Below the pieces are notes generated by a model. It had not been told where the DNA came from and ran no database searches. It worked only from the letters and a program-made list of their open reading frames with translations. Source: a virus. From it: a DNA stretch of 21,854 nt. Both the position numbers and the translations under genes were made by a program. The number at the start of each line of letters is the position of its first letter. Within the stretch, counting starts at the first letter, position 1. Shown here in pieces: positions 1-9,368 of the stretch. The stretch lies in IMG/VR virus record IMGVR_UViG_3300032820_000143, positions 1-21,854 of that record; one strand, written 5' to 3'.

Positions 1-3000
1 TTGACACAACGTCATTACATCATAAACAGTATTAAAAGCATCATTAAGAAATTTAAAATCTACTCTACCAGCTGCTTGATTACCTTCGTCTAACTGTATC
101 TGAAAATGTCTTTTATCAGCAGTTCCTCCACAATCATACATTCTCAAAATGGCTCCAGTTTCACCCTCAATCAAAACATTCGCAAAGGAAGTAGTATCTT
201 TAACATGCAATCCACTGCCACTGATATCAACATCTCCAGTTCCCCAATTAGCGAACGGTGCATCAGTTCCGATTCCTACGTTGCCATCATACTGAATTCT
301 CATTTTTTCTGATGGTGTAGAACCATGAGTTCTTGTAAAAAATAGAAGATTTCCAGAATAAACACCATCACTAGCAGATTCTTTTCTACCTTCAATTACT
401 GCCCATCGTGTATCAGTAGTACTACCACTATACTTACCACCAAAAGAAATAGAACCACCACGTTGAGTTGTAGATGCATCAGTTGTAAATAGGAAAATAT
501 TGCCATAACCACTTCCACCAGTGGGGTCATCCCATTCTTTACCAACAGTTATACCAGCACAATTCCCTGTTGTATGACAAGAACCAACTGTAAGTAATGA
601 AGTCGGCGTTGCAGTTCCGATGCCTACGTTGCCACTACCTCCAACATGAAGAACTACACCATTTGAATTATTGAAATTTGCAATAGGATATGTAGCCGTA
701 GTTGTTCCTCTACCAAAATAATGAAATGGTGTTGTGCCACCAGTAACATTATCAAACTGATATTTTGCTACTGAATCTATTCCAATATTAACTTTACCAT
801 CAGAAGCAATTCTCATTCTTTCTGTAGCTGCTGTTGCACCATCAGGTGTTGTAGAAAAAGTCAGTCGACCAGGCATATCATTAGAGCCTGGAGTTCCATC
901 TATATAACCTTCTATTTTAGCTGCAAGTTCGTGATTTACCGAATCGTGTCCAAGAAATGATATTCTTCCCAATAAATCACCATCTGCAATTACTGAAGAA
1001 GATGCAGCCGTTCCTCTTGATTTATTTAATCTAATTATACTAGCTGCTGTTGCAGATGTTGCATGAGTAGAAACTGTTAATACATTTGTAGCATCATTTA
1101 CTAGATGCAATTTTGTGTCTGGTGAAACAGTTCCGATTCCTACATTTCCACCACCAAAATAAGAATCCCCATATGAATCAAGTTTAACTCTAAGGTTGGC
1201 TCCATCATATATATTGAATTTTTTAGATCCCTGTATGCCATCATAAATAAGTACTTGATTACCAGCAGGACTGAGATGTATATTGCCATCAGATTTAATA
1301 TATCCAGTTGCTTCATTACCTATTCGAATATCACCCCGAACTTCTAATTTATCACTAGGCGTGTCAGTTCCGATACCCACGTTACCACTATACTCACTAA
1401 GTATTACATTACCACTAGCATATGCTTCTATAACAGGCAACCCAGAAGTGTCATTAGCAGAGAATAGTACATCACTCAAATCATCAGAAACACTTAATAA
1501 TTCACCAGCAGTACCATGTACTTCAAATTTGTCTGTAGGAGCAGTAGTTCCGATTCCTACGTTGCCACCAACAGGTTGCAATAACATATCGTATGCAGTT
1601 GCACCATCATTTCTCATCACTTGTGACCAAGCAGCTCCAGTAGTGGTGTTTATACCAAAATATTGACCATATAAATTGGTGTCACCTGAGATAAATAATG
1701 CACCTTGATTTGTGCCTAATGTGGGGTAGGAAGTATCTGCGGCCTGTGTAACATGCAACTTTGTTCTAGCCCATAAAGTTCCAATGCCAAGATTTCCAGA
1801 AAAATAAGATTGTCTAGCACTACCACTAAAAAGTGAATAACTTTGTGCTGGTACATTATAATCCCCAATAGCACCAATCATTAAATTCACATTAAAATTT
1901 CCAGACGTTTGTTCGGCTATAGTAATGCCACGTTTATTATAGATGAACCCACTACCCGATTCAGTAGCATCATTGACTTGAATTCCTGCCGATGTATGCA
2001 TCCCATGACCAGAAGTAGGTATATTAAAATCACCATCTATTAATAATTGATAATTATCCGTTGCATTAGCCCCAACTTGAGTAGTATCTATATGCAACCC
2101 TGCACTAGGACTAGTAATTCCGATTCCTACGTTGCCACCTCTTTCTATTACCATATCATCATTTGCACCATCTGGTCTGAAAGAAATGTAATCTAAATCT
2201 GTATAATTACCTTGTGCGCCAATAACAAATTTATTGTTGGTAGAATCTAACGCTACAAAAGTTTTATTAGTACCATTAATTGCAAAATTTTGTTGAATCC
2301 ACACTTCTCCAGCATTATCAAGAGTTAATTGATTTCCATTACCACCCTTTACATGCAATACATTAGATGGTGCAGTAGTTCCGATTCCTACGTTGCCAGA
2401 TTTAGTAACTGTGACTTTATTTTGACCATCACCAGTATCAACTTTGAATAAATCGGGATCGCTGTAAATTGATTTTGCAGTAATAGCATGAGTAATATTT
2501 GAATCAGTAACAAATGTATCCGTATCAGTAATTGAAGATACAGTAAAACATTCCATCACTGAATTATCAGATGCACCACTAGGTATTAACACCGCATCAC
2601 CCACATTTAATCCGTGAGCAGAAACAGTATTTACTATAGAACTACTACCACTGGCAGTAGCATTTCCTAAAGATACGCCAAATGTACCGCCTACATGTAA
2701 GCTAGAAGTTGGACTAGTAGTTCCAATACCTACAGTTTGAGCCCCTGTCCCAACCCAAGCCGCCCCCATATTGACGGCAACATTCCGACAAATTCTCATC
2801 CCCTCATTAAAAACGTCTGAAAATTGAGAACCGAATCTCAAGGCTGTATTATTACTGGCGATTGCACCATCAGATGTTGATTTATGCGTTCCCAATGAAA
2901 TAGAAGAAACACCTTTAGCTGTATCACTAACATTATCCCTACTAATACCGAAAGCCCAGCCATAAGAATCGCTTGCTTTTATTGAATGACGAATAAATAA

Positions 3001-6000
3001 AGGTGTTTGATTCTCACTTGCACAACTTTCACCACAAACAGTTAATGACTGCTGAGTATATACCGGCTCAGAAACCCCAATGCCAACATGACTGCCAAAA
3101 ACAATAGGATTAGTTTGTGTTGCAGTTGTTGTTTCACCATGTAGTTCATTGCCAGAAGTGTCTAGCCAGCGTGTAGCTCCAATAGAAGTGGGCAAATATT
3201 CTGCCACATTTCCTACTTGAGTGATTGACAGATTAGAAACCACAAAAGTTACTAGTCCAGCCGCATGAGTTTGACTTATTTTTAAAGCTAAATCCTCACC
3301 AAGCGTATAATTAGTTATGGGCCCATAAGGAAGTGTCGCTTCAACCGTATGAGTTCCAACAGTAGCTGGAAATGTGTCAAAAGTAGCAATGGTAGTGCCA
3401 ACATTCCTTTCATTCAGAGTCGGATTCATTGCCACACCAGACCCTGAAGATACACTATCAATAGTAATTGACACACTGTATCGCTTACCGTTGTTAAACA
3501 AAGAGCCTGATATGGAATCTAAAGCAATACCTGCACTTGTGCCACTACTATCTGGAAAACTGAATTGTAAGTTATTAGACACATTAGTCACAGCCCCAGA
3601 GTTATACCAAGTTATCCAATTACCAATTCCACCACCATCACCATTGGCCGAATCACCCGTTACTAAGGATGTCTGAGATGCACCCACATATTGATATGGA
3701 ACTGACTGACCATTATAAGATGCTTTGACTTCATCAGCAGACAAAGCTCTGTTGTGCATACGAACAGTAGAAATGTCACCATCCCAAAAGTAAGCACCAA
3801 AATTCCAAGCAGTTCCAACATACATGTGAGAAACAGGACTAATATCACCACTTTGTCCAGTAACATCACCAGAAGCAACAGCCACACCATCAATATAAAG
3901 TTTACTACTAGTAGAATCCGTTCTATCTAAAACCCCAACCATGTGATGCCATACACCAGTTGATAATACTTCTGATCCATTGATATTTACATTAGTACCA
4001 CTATCTGATAAAGAAAGATTTGGAGTTCCGTCAGCATAAAGGCCAAGATTCCAACCATCAGTAGTAGCTCCCTGATAAGTTGAAATTATATTTCTAATTG
4101 CACCAGTAGAATTTGTTTTAACCCAAGCCTCCCAAGAGAAATTACCAGTGCCAGGAATATTATCTGTGTTATAGGAAAGTTGTATATAATCATTTGTGCC
4201 ATCAAAATGGAAACTAGCTCCACTTTGTAAATCGTTTACCGTTTGACTATTGACTATACGATTGGCATAATGGTCTTGGGTGCCATCTTGACGAATAGTT
4301 AATTGTGAATCACTTATCTGGACATTACTTGAATCTTGTGCATTGTCAACGGCAAAATGTAATTCTCCTCTGCCATAATTACCTACATGAGAGAAGAAAA
4401 CACCACCTTTAATATAGGCAAAACTTGTTGTTGAAGCTGTTTGTAAATAAATTCCAGCATAAGTTCCATCAACATCTGAATCACTTTGAATTGTTATTGT
4501 TTGGTTGGAGCCAGCATCTTTACCAACATGCAATAAATTTTTGGGTGCTGGGGTTCCGATGCCTACGTTGCCATCATTTCTAACATAAAATGCTGAAACT
4601 CCAGAATTTGGTGCAACATTAAACGCATATTTATCGTTATCCGCATTATCTACTCTTACGTATAAACCATAACCAGTAGATGAGGAGTTTTCCAGATGCC
4701 CAATGGTATTACCATTTAAACTAGCCTTGGCACAAATCTTACCAATAACTGACAATGTTGCGCCTGGTGAAACAGTTCCGATTCCTACATTGCCAGAACC
4801 ATCTATATTAAGAATATGATTATTTCCCCAATGACCCAAACTCAATGTATTACGATTATCAGCATCCGCACAATATCTATAACCAATCCAAGCTGAATTC
4901 TTAGAACTGCCCTCTTTTCCCACTACAATAATATTTGATTGTGTATCCGTTATATTAGATGTGAATACTTCGATGCTATGAATAAATCCACTAGAAGATG
5001 AATTATCTATTGCAAGAGAAGGACAATGTGCAATTCCAGTACCAGATATGTTTAATTTTGCATCTGGTGAAACAGTTCCGATTCCTACGTTGCCAGAAGT
5101 ATCTATAACCATATCAGTCCCAGAACCAGTAGTTCTAAACGTCATTCGATCATTACTATGTTGATAAGTTATAGATCCTCTATTATCATCTTCTGCATCA
5201 CCAAAATTTAAGAGTGAAGTTCCTGCATTACCAGAAATTATACTGATTCCAGAATTATCAGATGTAGAAGTATTATTAGCAACCACTAATTTTTGTACTG
5301 GTGCATCAGTTCCGATTCCCACATTACCACTATACTCACTAAGTATTACATTGCCAGAAGCTTCTGCTTTTATAACTGGCAATCCAGTAATATCATTGGC
5401 AGAGAATAATACGTCACTCAAATCATCTGAGACGCTAAGTAGTTCACCAGAACTGCCATGAACTTCAAATACATCTGTTGGCGCAGAAGTTCCTATACCC
5501 ACAGTACATCCACCAAGAACTAAAGCACATGCAGATGAAGATACTGCATAGTAACCGATTGCAGTAGCCCCCGCAGCAGTTGCACAAGAACAAGCACCGA
5601 AGGAAGAACTAGCAACTCCAGTTGAACAACTGCCACGGCCAACAGCAGATGCATCAATTGCCGTTGCTTGAGGAAAGCTTCCTAATGCAGATGAATAATC
5701 AGCAGTTGCCTTTGAATAAGAACCATATGCCACTGCATAAGTGCCTGATGCACAAGCATTTCTACCTACTGATGTTGATTGTGAACCATATGCACAACTC
5801 TGATATCCAAATGCAGAAGCACCGGATTGATTTGCTATAACACCATATCCAACACCGATTGCACCTGTTCCAGTTACTGTATTATTCCCATATCCAACAT
5901 TTCTAGAAATAACTGTGTCAGAAGAAACATATGCTTCATTTGATGGGATTGCACCAGCAACAGTTAAGTCAATAGCGTTAGAGCTTGAGTCATGCCACGT

Positions 6001-7254
6001 TGTTGCTAATTGTGAAATTCCTTCTGACAAATATTCTGCGGAAGCACCTATTTGAGTTATAGAGACATCATCGATATAAAAAACACCACCACCAGTTGTA
6101 TATCTAAGTATAATAATGCCATTATCTGGATCAGACCCCGAACCGGCAGTAAATTCAAATGAATATTTGACCCATGAGGAAGTGATTGATGTTAGGGTTC
6201 CAATGCCACCTATCGGTGGTGTTCCTCCACCAACTACAGAACCGTCATCATCTCCAGGATTCACCCCACCAGTATCATGTGTCCTAAGATAAAATCCCTC
6301 ATTCGAGCCAGTAGCACCTTTAGCCCATAAAGAAATTCTATACTTTTTACCTGTAATAAATGATACAGATTGCTTAATACCCGCCCAATTATTACTGACA
6401 TTTATAGTGAACTTGGCACTATGGGAACCCCCATGTTCATTCGATGTATCATCTGTTACTTCACTTGTAGTTCCTGACTGAGCTATTTTAGTCCAATTAT
6501 CTGGTGTATCACCCGTCCAACTCTCAATACCAGCATCAGTAAGCTTCTCTGTCTGAACAGCACCTTGATGTGAATAATCTACAGATTTACCAGTATATAA
6601 TTTAGCAACATCTGAAGATGATAGTGCTAAATTGAAAACCCTAACTTTAGAAATTTCACCATCAAAATAATTACTGCCCCATAACGATTGACCAATAGAG
6701 AAATCAGTTGAAACAGTATCAGTTAGAGTATAAGATGAAGTAGTCCAATCCTGTGCACCATCAACATAAGCAGTTAGATTTGTGCCATCATAAGTCAAAA
6801 CCACATGATGCCATTTACCATCATTTAAATTCGTACCTGTTCCGGGACTATAATCATCCGCCTTGCCTACGAATCTCAGATAAGAATTGTCACTTGAATC
6901 AACAAGAAATAATCCGAAATTACTGCTATTAGTATTATCACCCCAAATAGCAATGGCACCGCCATCATTAGAACCTTGCCCATTCAGCTTAATTAAAGCC
7001 TCTATTGACCTTGGAAGTGTCCCAGAGGGCATAGAATCAGTAATGGCAGTAGTCGCAGAAGCATTATCATTAGTACCATCAAAATGCAGAGATTTATTGT
7101 CTTTACCCGCTACAACTAAAGTTGTACTTTTTACAACATCAGCACCACCAAAATGCAAATTCCCATTATCATTTTTAAGATGGTAATCAACATTACCATT
7201 ATTCTTAAATTCGATTGCACCATCAGCCGGAGTAATAAGTACATCTAGAGCCAT
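1..7254 (-). CDS. Giant modular tail fibre / adhesin, 3' end beyond left edge
   Basis: The reading frame opens at ATG 7254 and runs without a stop to base 1 (at least 2418 codons), so its C-terminus lies outside the window. The start is set by GAGGTGA seven bases upstream. Visible order: short N-terminal segment; LamG-like sandwich (~50-220, with FDGTNDN and WHHVVLTYDG); jelly-roll carbohydrate-binding-like domain (~230-400); eight 14-residue YadA-head-like repeats (465-576); GNVGIGT-type modules; second LamG (~1005-1185, FDGTNDY, WHHMVGVLDR); second jelly-roll-like domain (~1190-1350); then more GNVGIGT modules to the edge. Such modules are known from phage fibres and bacterial surface proteins that often end in a self-cleaving intramolecular chaperone (peptidase S74); that end is inferred and not visible. 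Probably a homotrimeric receptor-binding fibre. It starts 12 bases after the 148-residue gene ends, so it is co-transcribed with it. The fibre class is well supported; the receptor is unknown. Confidence 0.9.
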   Translation of the reverse strand, partial: MALDVLITPADGAIEFKNNGNVDYHLKNDNGNLHFGGADVVKSTTLVVAGKDNKSLHFDGTNDNASATTAITDSMPSGTLPRSIEALIKLNGQGSNDGGAIAIWGDNTNSSNFGLFLVDSSDNSYLRFVGKADDYSPGTGTNLNDGKWHHVVLTYDGTNLTAYVDGAQDWTTSSYTLTDTVSTDFSIGQSLWGSNYFDGEISKVRVFNLALSSSDVAKLYTGKSVDYSHQGAVQTEKLTDAGIESWTGDTPDNWTKIAQSGTTSEVTDDTSNEHGGSHSAKFTINVSNNWAGIKQSVSFITGKKYRISLWAKGATGSNEGFYLRTHDTGGVNPGDDDGSVVGGGTPPIGGIGTLTSITSSWVKYSFEFTAGSGSDPDNGIIILRYTTGGGVFYIDDVSITQIGASAEYLSEGISQLATTWHDSSSNAIDLTVAGAIPSNEAYVSSDTVISRNVGYGNNTVTGTGAIGVGYGVIANQSGASAFGYQSCAYGSQSTSVGRNACASGTYAVAYGSYSKATADYSSALGSFPQATAIDASAVGRGSCSTGVASSSFGACSCATAAGATAIGYYAVSSSACALVLGGCTVGIGTSAPTDVFEVHGSSGELLSVSDDLSDVLFSANDITGLPVIKAEASGNVILSEYSGNVGIGTDAPVQKLVVANNTSTSDNSGISIISGNAGTSLLNFGDAEDDNRGSITYQHSNDRMTFRTTGSGTDMVIDTSGNVGIGTVSPDAKLNISGTGIAHCPSLAIDNSSSSGFIHSIEVFTSNITDTQSNIIVVGKEGSSKNSAWIGYRYCADADNRNTLSLGHWGNNHILNIDGSGNVGIGTVSPGATLSVIGKICAKASLNGNTIGHLENSSSTGYGLYVRVDNADNDKYAFNVAPNSGVSAFYVRNDGNVGIGTPAPKNLLHVGKDAGSNQTITIQSDSDVDGTYAGIYLQTASTTSFAYIKGGVFFSHVGNYGRGELHFAVDNAQDSSNVQISDSQLTIRQDGTQDHYANRIVNSQTVNDLQSGASFHFDGTNDYIQLSYNTDNIPGTGNFSWEAWVKTNSTGAIRNIISTYQGATTDGWNLGLYADGTPNLSLSDSGTNVNINGSEVLSTGVWHHMVGVLDRTDSTSSKLYIDGVAVASGDVTGQSGDISPVSHMYVGTAWNFGAYFWDGDISTVRMHNRALSADEVKASYNGQSVPYQYVGASQTSLVTGDSANGDGGGIGNWITWYNSGAVTNVSNNLQFSFPDSSGTSAGIALDSISGSLFNNGKRYSVSITIDSVSSGSGVAMNPTLNERNVGTTIATFDTFPATVGTHTVEATLPYGPITNYTLGEDLALKISQTHAAGLVTFVVSNLSITQVGNVAEYLPTSIGATRWLDTSGNELHGETTTATQTNPIVFGSHVGIGVSEPVYTQQSLTVCGESCASENQTPLFIRHSIKASDSYGWAFGISRDNVSDTAKGVSSISLGTHKSTSDGAIASNNTALRFGSQFSDVFNEGMRICRNVAVNMGAAWVGTGAQTVGIGTTSPTSSLHVGGTFGVSLGNATASGSSSIVNTVSAHGLNVGDAVLIPSGASDNSVMECFTVSSITDTDTFVTDSNITHAITAKSIYSDPDLFKVDTGDGQNKVTVTKSGNVGIGTTAPSNVLHVKGGNGNQLTLDNAGEVWIQQNFAINGTNKTFVALDSTNNKFVIGAQGNYTDLDYISFRPDGANDDMVIERGGNVGIGITSPSAGLHIDTTQVGANATDNYQLLIDGDFNIPTSGHGMHTSAGIQVNDATESGSGFIYNKRGITIAEQTSGNFNVNLMIGAIGDYNVPAQSYSLFSGSARQSYFSGNLGIGTLWARTKLHVTQAADTSYPTLGTNQGALFISGDTNLYGQYFGINTTTGAAWSQVMRNDGATAYDMLLQPVGGNVGIGTTAPTDKFEVHGTAGELLSVSDDLSDVLFSANDTSGLPVIEAYASGNVILSEYSGNVGIGTDTPSDKLEVRGDIRIGNEATGYIKSDGNIHLSPAGNQVLIYDGIQGSKKFNIYDGANLRVKLDSYGDSYFGGGNVGIGTVSPDTKLHLVNDATNVLTVSTHATSATAASIIRLNKSRGTAASSSVIADGDLLGRISFLGHDSVNHELAAKIEGYIDGTPGSNDMPGRLTFSTTPDGATAATERMRIASDGKVNIGIDSVAKYQFDNVTGGTTPFHYFGRGTTTATYPIANFNNSNGVVLHVGGSGNVGIGTATPTSLLTVGSCHTTGNCAGITVGKEWDDPTGGSGYGNIFLFTTDASTTQRGGSISFGGKYSGSTTDTRWAVIEGRKESASDGVYSGNLLFFTRTHGSTPSEKMRIQYDGNVGIGTDAPFANWGTGDVDISGSGLHVKDTTSFANVLIEGETGAILRMYDCGGTADKRHFQIQLDEGNQAAGRVDFKFLNDAFNTVYDVMTLCQ
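1363..1569 (-). repeat. Three-copy SDDLSDVLFSAND module, copy A (giant fibre)
   Basis: It encodes the module as in copy C (TAGELLSV, NDTSGLPVIEAYASGN, SEYSGNVGIGTD). Ser in the LSDV stretch is AGT here and TCT in copy C, so the two are not a recent copy. Confidence 0.9.
5302..5509 (-). repeat. Three-copy SDDLSDVLFSAND module, copy B (giant fibre)
   Basis: It encodes the same module as copies A and C with several replacements (SSGELLSV, NDITGLPVIKAEASGN). It follows the YadA-head-like repeats directly. Confidence 0.9.
5527..5862 (-). repeat. Eight exact 42-base-period repeats, YadA-head-like
   Basis: Starting at base 5862 (residue 465) the frame can be cut into eight consecutive 14-residue units, each opening [A/S]xxxG (for example ASAFGYQS, AVAYGSYS, SSALGSFP, ATAIGYYA). 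A ninth unit (ALVLGGCTVGIGTS) merges into the next GNVGIGT module. The pattern matches the left-handed beta-roll repeat of YadA-type trimeric adhesin heads. Seven cysteines fall within about 105 residues here. Confidence 0.82.
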
Positions 7255-7261
7255 TATTCAT

Positions 7262-7268
7262 TCACCTC
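7262..7268 (-). promoter_or_regulatory. Shine-Dalgarno of the giant fibre gene
   Basis: GAGGTGA on the minus strand lies seven bases before ATG 7254 and overlaps the stop codon (TGA, 7269-7267) of the preceding gene. It fixes the giant fibre start and makes ribosome hand-over from the upstream gene plausible. Confidence 0.75.
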
Positions 7269-7713
7269 AAGAAATCCCGATATCAGAAGGAACCCACTCT
7301 TCACCACGTAGTTCATTAAGAATTTCAAAATGGGTATAACCCTGACTTTTTGTTGTTAATGAATCTACACTTGAAGGAATTTCATCACCACTTCTGCCCG
7401 GATATTTAACATCACCAACACGAATTGCTGTTTGCTTAACATCACCAAGACTCACATTACTGTCATACATCACATCATTTTCATCAAGTGCTGAGTCACC
7501 CTCTTCATAAAGCTCTTCTTCCCGAATTTCCGGGTCACCCTCTTCATACAGAATTTCTTCTTGTGCTGGTGCCGGCTCATACTTAATTAGGGCTTTAGTT
7601 CCATCATTTGACAATCTTAAAGTTTCTTTTGATGTTTGCAAAACCTGACCAAAATCTATTAAATCAACTTCACTCATCTCGAAAATTACATATCTTCTAT
7701 TTGCAGGTACCAT
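7267..7713 (-). CDS. 148-residue fibre-cluster protein with acidic repeat insert
   Basis: The product is a small soluble protein with no signal peptide or membrane segment. Residues ~7-46 (YVIFEMSEVDLIDFGQVLQT and the next twenty or so) and ~115-141 (SLTTKSQGYTHFEILNELRG, then EEWV) look like two halves of one small domain. From memory this resembles short uncharacterised proteins beside fibre genes in marine phages. Between the halves, residues ~47-112 are acidic and contain EEILYEEGD and EEELYEEGD 13 residues apart, plus two GDVK motifs, which suggests an inserted low-complexity linker. ATG 7713 overlaps the TAA of the upstream LamG gene by one base (TAATG), and the giant fibre follows 12 bases later. 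A fibre-assembly or adaptor role is plausible from position only; the function is unknown. Confidence 0.75.
   Translation of the reverse strand: MVPANRRYVIFEMSEVDLIDFGQVLQTSKETLRLSNDGTKALIKYEPAPAQEEILYEEGDPEIREEELYEEGDSALDENDVMYDSNVSLGDVKQTAIRVGDVKYPGRSGDEIPSSVDSLTTKSQGYTHFEILNELRGEEWVPSDIGIS
7495..7560 (-). repeat. Two 27-base direct repeats encoding EE(I/E)LYEEGD
   Basis: Copies at 7560-7534 and 7521-7495 have a 39-base period and stay in frame. They encode the two acidic nonapeptides inside the 148-residue protein and look like a small tandem duplication. Confidence 0.8.
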
Positions 7714-9368
7714 TATAATCCATATCTTCCTTTATGTGCGTTAAAATTTTGCAATACTTCTGTGGCTGTTAATGCCCTATTATGAAATAAAACACTAGAT
7801 ATTTCTCCCTGAATTTCATAATAACCGCCGTGTGATCCACCCACAACAGTATTAGCGGTAGTATCTGGAATAGGGGTTAACCCCCAAGGTTGTGAAGGGT
7901 TAAAAGTGCCAGCATCTTCAACACCATCAACATACATTTTGGCAATTCCTGTTGAAGCCGTGTATGTAGCTACAATGTTATACCACTGACTAGCAGACCA
8001 ATTTGTTTTAGTAGAGTATTGAATAAAATATGTCCCGTTAGAATTTTTTAACTCCCAATACAATTTACTGCTTGCCTTTTGCCAAGCCAAAAAATAAGAC
8101 CTTTGAGTATCCACATCCCTTTTGCTTAATATACAATTATAAGATTGGGGTTGTGAGGCTGGAACTACATCTAAATTCACCCAAGCAGATATTGTCATAG
8201 CAGAAGCAGAATAAACATCTCCTGATATTGCTCTATCATCAACACCATCGAAACTGAAATCATTATTATGTGTACCTGGTACATTTGTAGCAGTATACGT
8301 TAATGCAGTTAAATCAGCATGATTACCATTACCAGTTAAATCTCTCCAACCATCAGTGGCTGATCTTGCAGTAGAACCAGTGAATCTAGTGGCATGTGAA
8401 TTTGCTTCTATTTGATAATCGCAAATATCAACATATTTTTTAGTACTATTTTCGAGGTGGGGACCACCCGTACCAACACCAGAATTTACTATAGTAAAAT
8501 AAGAATACAAATTACCATAAGTCTGAGAACCATTTGTAGTCCATTGCTTTTCGTGAAATTGCCATTCATCTGTAGGTATAAGGCTTGAAGTGGGAGGAGT
8601 ACCCCCATACACCCCACCTCCGCCATACCAATGTGTTAAACTGAAGGCTTGTCCCGTATTACCTCTATACCAAAAAGAAAGGGAATATGTTGTAGCTAAT
8701 TGAATATTATTCCCATAAACACCATATGCCAGAGCATCACTCCAACCCATACCCTGAGCCCATAATCTTATAAAACGCTGATTTTCTGGACCGCCCTCAG
8801 AAATTAATTCTTTCACTATATGCTGATTGGGCTTATGTGCATATCCCCACCAACTAGTAGGAAAACTAGATGAACTGATTGATATTGGAGTTCCACCATT
8901 TAAATATAAACTGTCATGCACTTTATGATGCCCAGTTACAGGATTAATATAACCTTGAGAACCATCTTGAGATGCATTATATGCATGTAAGGTAAATGTT
9001 CCAGTATTACCAGAATCAAGTCTTTTTATAAAATAATAAGTGCCAGAAGTTACACCGCCACCACTAGTCTGTGGAAATATAGCATCATACGTTCTTAAAG
9101 TTGTAGAATTCCCACCATATGAATTAAAGGTGACTATATTACTAGAAACACTAGCAATGCCTAAAGTGAAATAACTATTACTATTATACTGAGAAGCATT
9201 ATATGTTCCCCATTGATTTCCTGGACCAAATCTGCCATTAATATCAGCACCAACACCACTAGATAATAAATTGGTAGCAGGTTCACCCAAATAACTACGT
9301 TTATTATACTTATCTAAGTATAAAACCAACCCATCTCTAACAATTTTTGGCCCATATACATTAGCCAT
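7713..9368 (-). CDS. LamG-shell adhesin with large inserted jelly-roll-like domain (551 aa)
   Basis: The N-terminus (YGPKIVRDGLVLYLD, SYLGE) and C-terminus (ALTATEVLQNFNAHKGRYGL) match the three upstream paralogues, so all four share one LamG-like shell. Here the shell is interrupted at about residue 32, just after the SYxG motif, by roughly 300 residues. The shell resumes with DGWRDLTGNGNHADL near residue 340 and continues with FSFDGVDDRA and the LamG strands WVNLD, YNIVATY and KMYVDGVED. The insert ends with features of carbohydrate-binding modules (YSLSFWYRGNTGQ, then YQIEANSHATRFTGS). It is probably a virion adhesin that binds surface glycans. It is coupled by TAATG at both ends. The fold is assigned by motif reading only, and the inserted domain could belong to another beta-sandwich family. 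Confidence 0.85.
   Translation of the reverse strand: MANVYGPKIVRDGLVLYLDKYNKRSYLGEPATNLLSSGVGADINGRFGPGNQWGTYNASQYNSNSYFTLGIASVSSNIVTFNSYGGNSTTLRTYDAIFPQTSGGGVTSGTYYFIKRLDSGNTGTFTLHAYNASQDGSQGYINPVTGHHKVHDSLYLNGGTPISISSSSFPTSWWGYAHKPNQHIVKELISEGGPENQRFIRLWAQGMGWSDALAYGVYGNNIQLATTYSLSFWYRGNTGQAFSLTHWYGGGGVYGGTPPTSSLIPTDEWQFHEKQWTTNGSQTYGNLYSYFTIVNSGVGTGGPHLENSTKKYVDICDYQIEANSHATRFTGSTARSATDGWRDLTGNGNHADLTALTYTATNVPGTHNNDFSFDGVDDRAISGDVYSASAMTISAWVNLDVVPASQPQSYNCILSKRDVDTQRSYFLAWQKASSKLYWELKNSNGTYFIQYSTKTNWSASQWYNIVATYTASTGIAKMYVDGVEDAGTFNPSQPWGLTPIPDTTANTVVGGSHGGYYEIQGEISSVLFHNRALTATEVLQNFNAHKGRYGL
7725..7733 (-). promoter_or_regulatory. SD-like tract in KGR codons before ATG 7713
   Basis: AAAGGAAGA encodes the KGR of the upstream protein's final KGRYGL and ends 11 bases before the TAATG overlap at 7715-7711. 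The same arrangement is found at three other junctions. Confidence 0.6.

Larger units (their letters stand above)
262..5509 (-). repeat. Irregular array of GNVGIGT-type motifs
   Basis: About sixteen in-frame copies of a DGNVGIGTxxP-type motif occur in the giant fibre near 280, 630, 800 (variant), 1145, 1385, 1565, 1785 (GNLGIGT), 2135, 2390, 2735, 3090, 4570, 4785, 5090, 5330 and 5500. On the plus strand most read close to gttccgattcctacgttgcc. Spacing varies from about 180 bases to over 1 kb. These motifs are known from phage fibres and surface proteins; a repeating turn in a trimeric stalk is the likely role. Confidence 0.88.

Noticed and set aside
262-5509. Recurring near-identical string (gttccgattcctacgttgcc) as a possible CRISPR array
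   Set aside because: The repeats are in frame and encode GNVGIGT, the intervals are irregular and coding, and there are no spacer-length units or cas genes.
106-6900. Plus-strand ORFs of 68-127 codons on the left side (for example 106-312, 1283-1666, 3374-3676)
   Set aside because: They lie opposite the giant minus-strand fibre frame, have Ser/Pro/Ile-rich translations typical of antisense shadows, and lack SD sequences and recognisable motifs.
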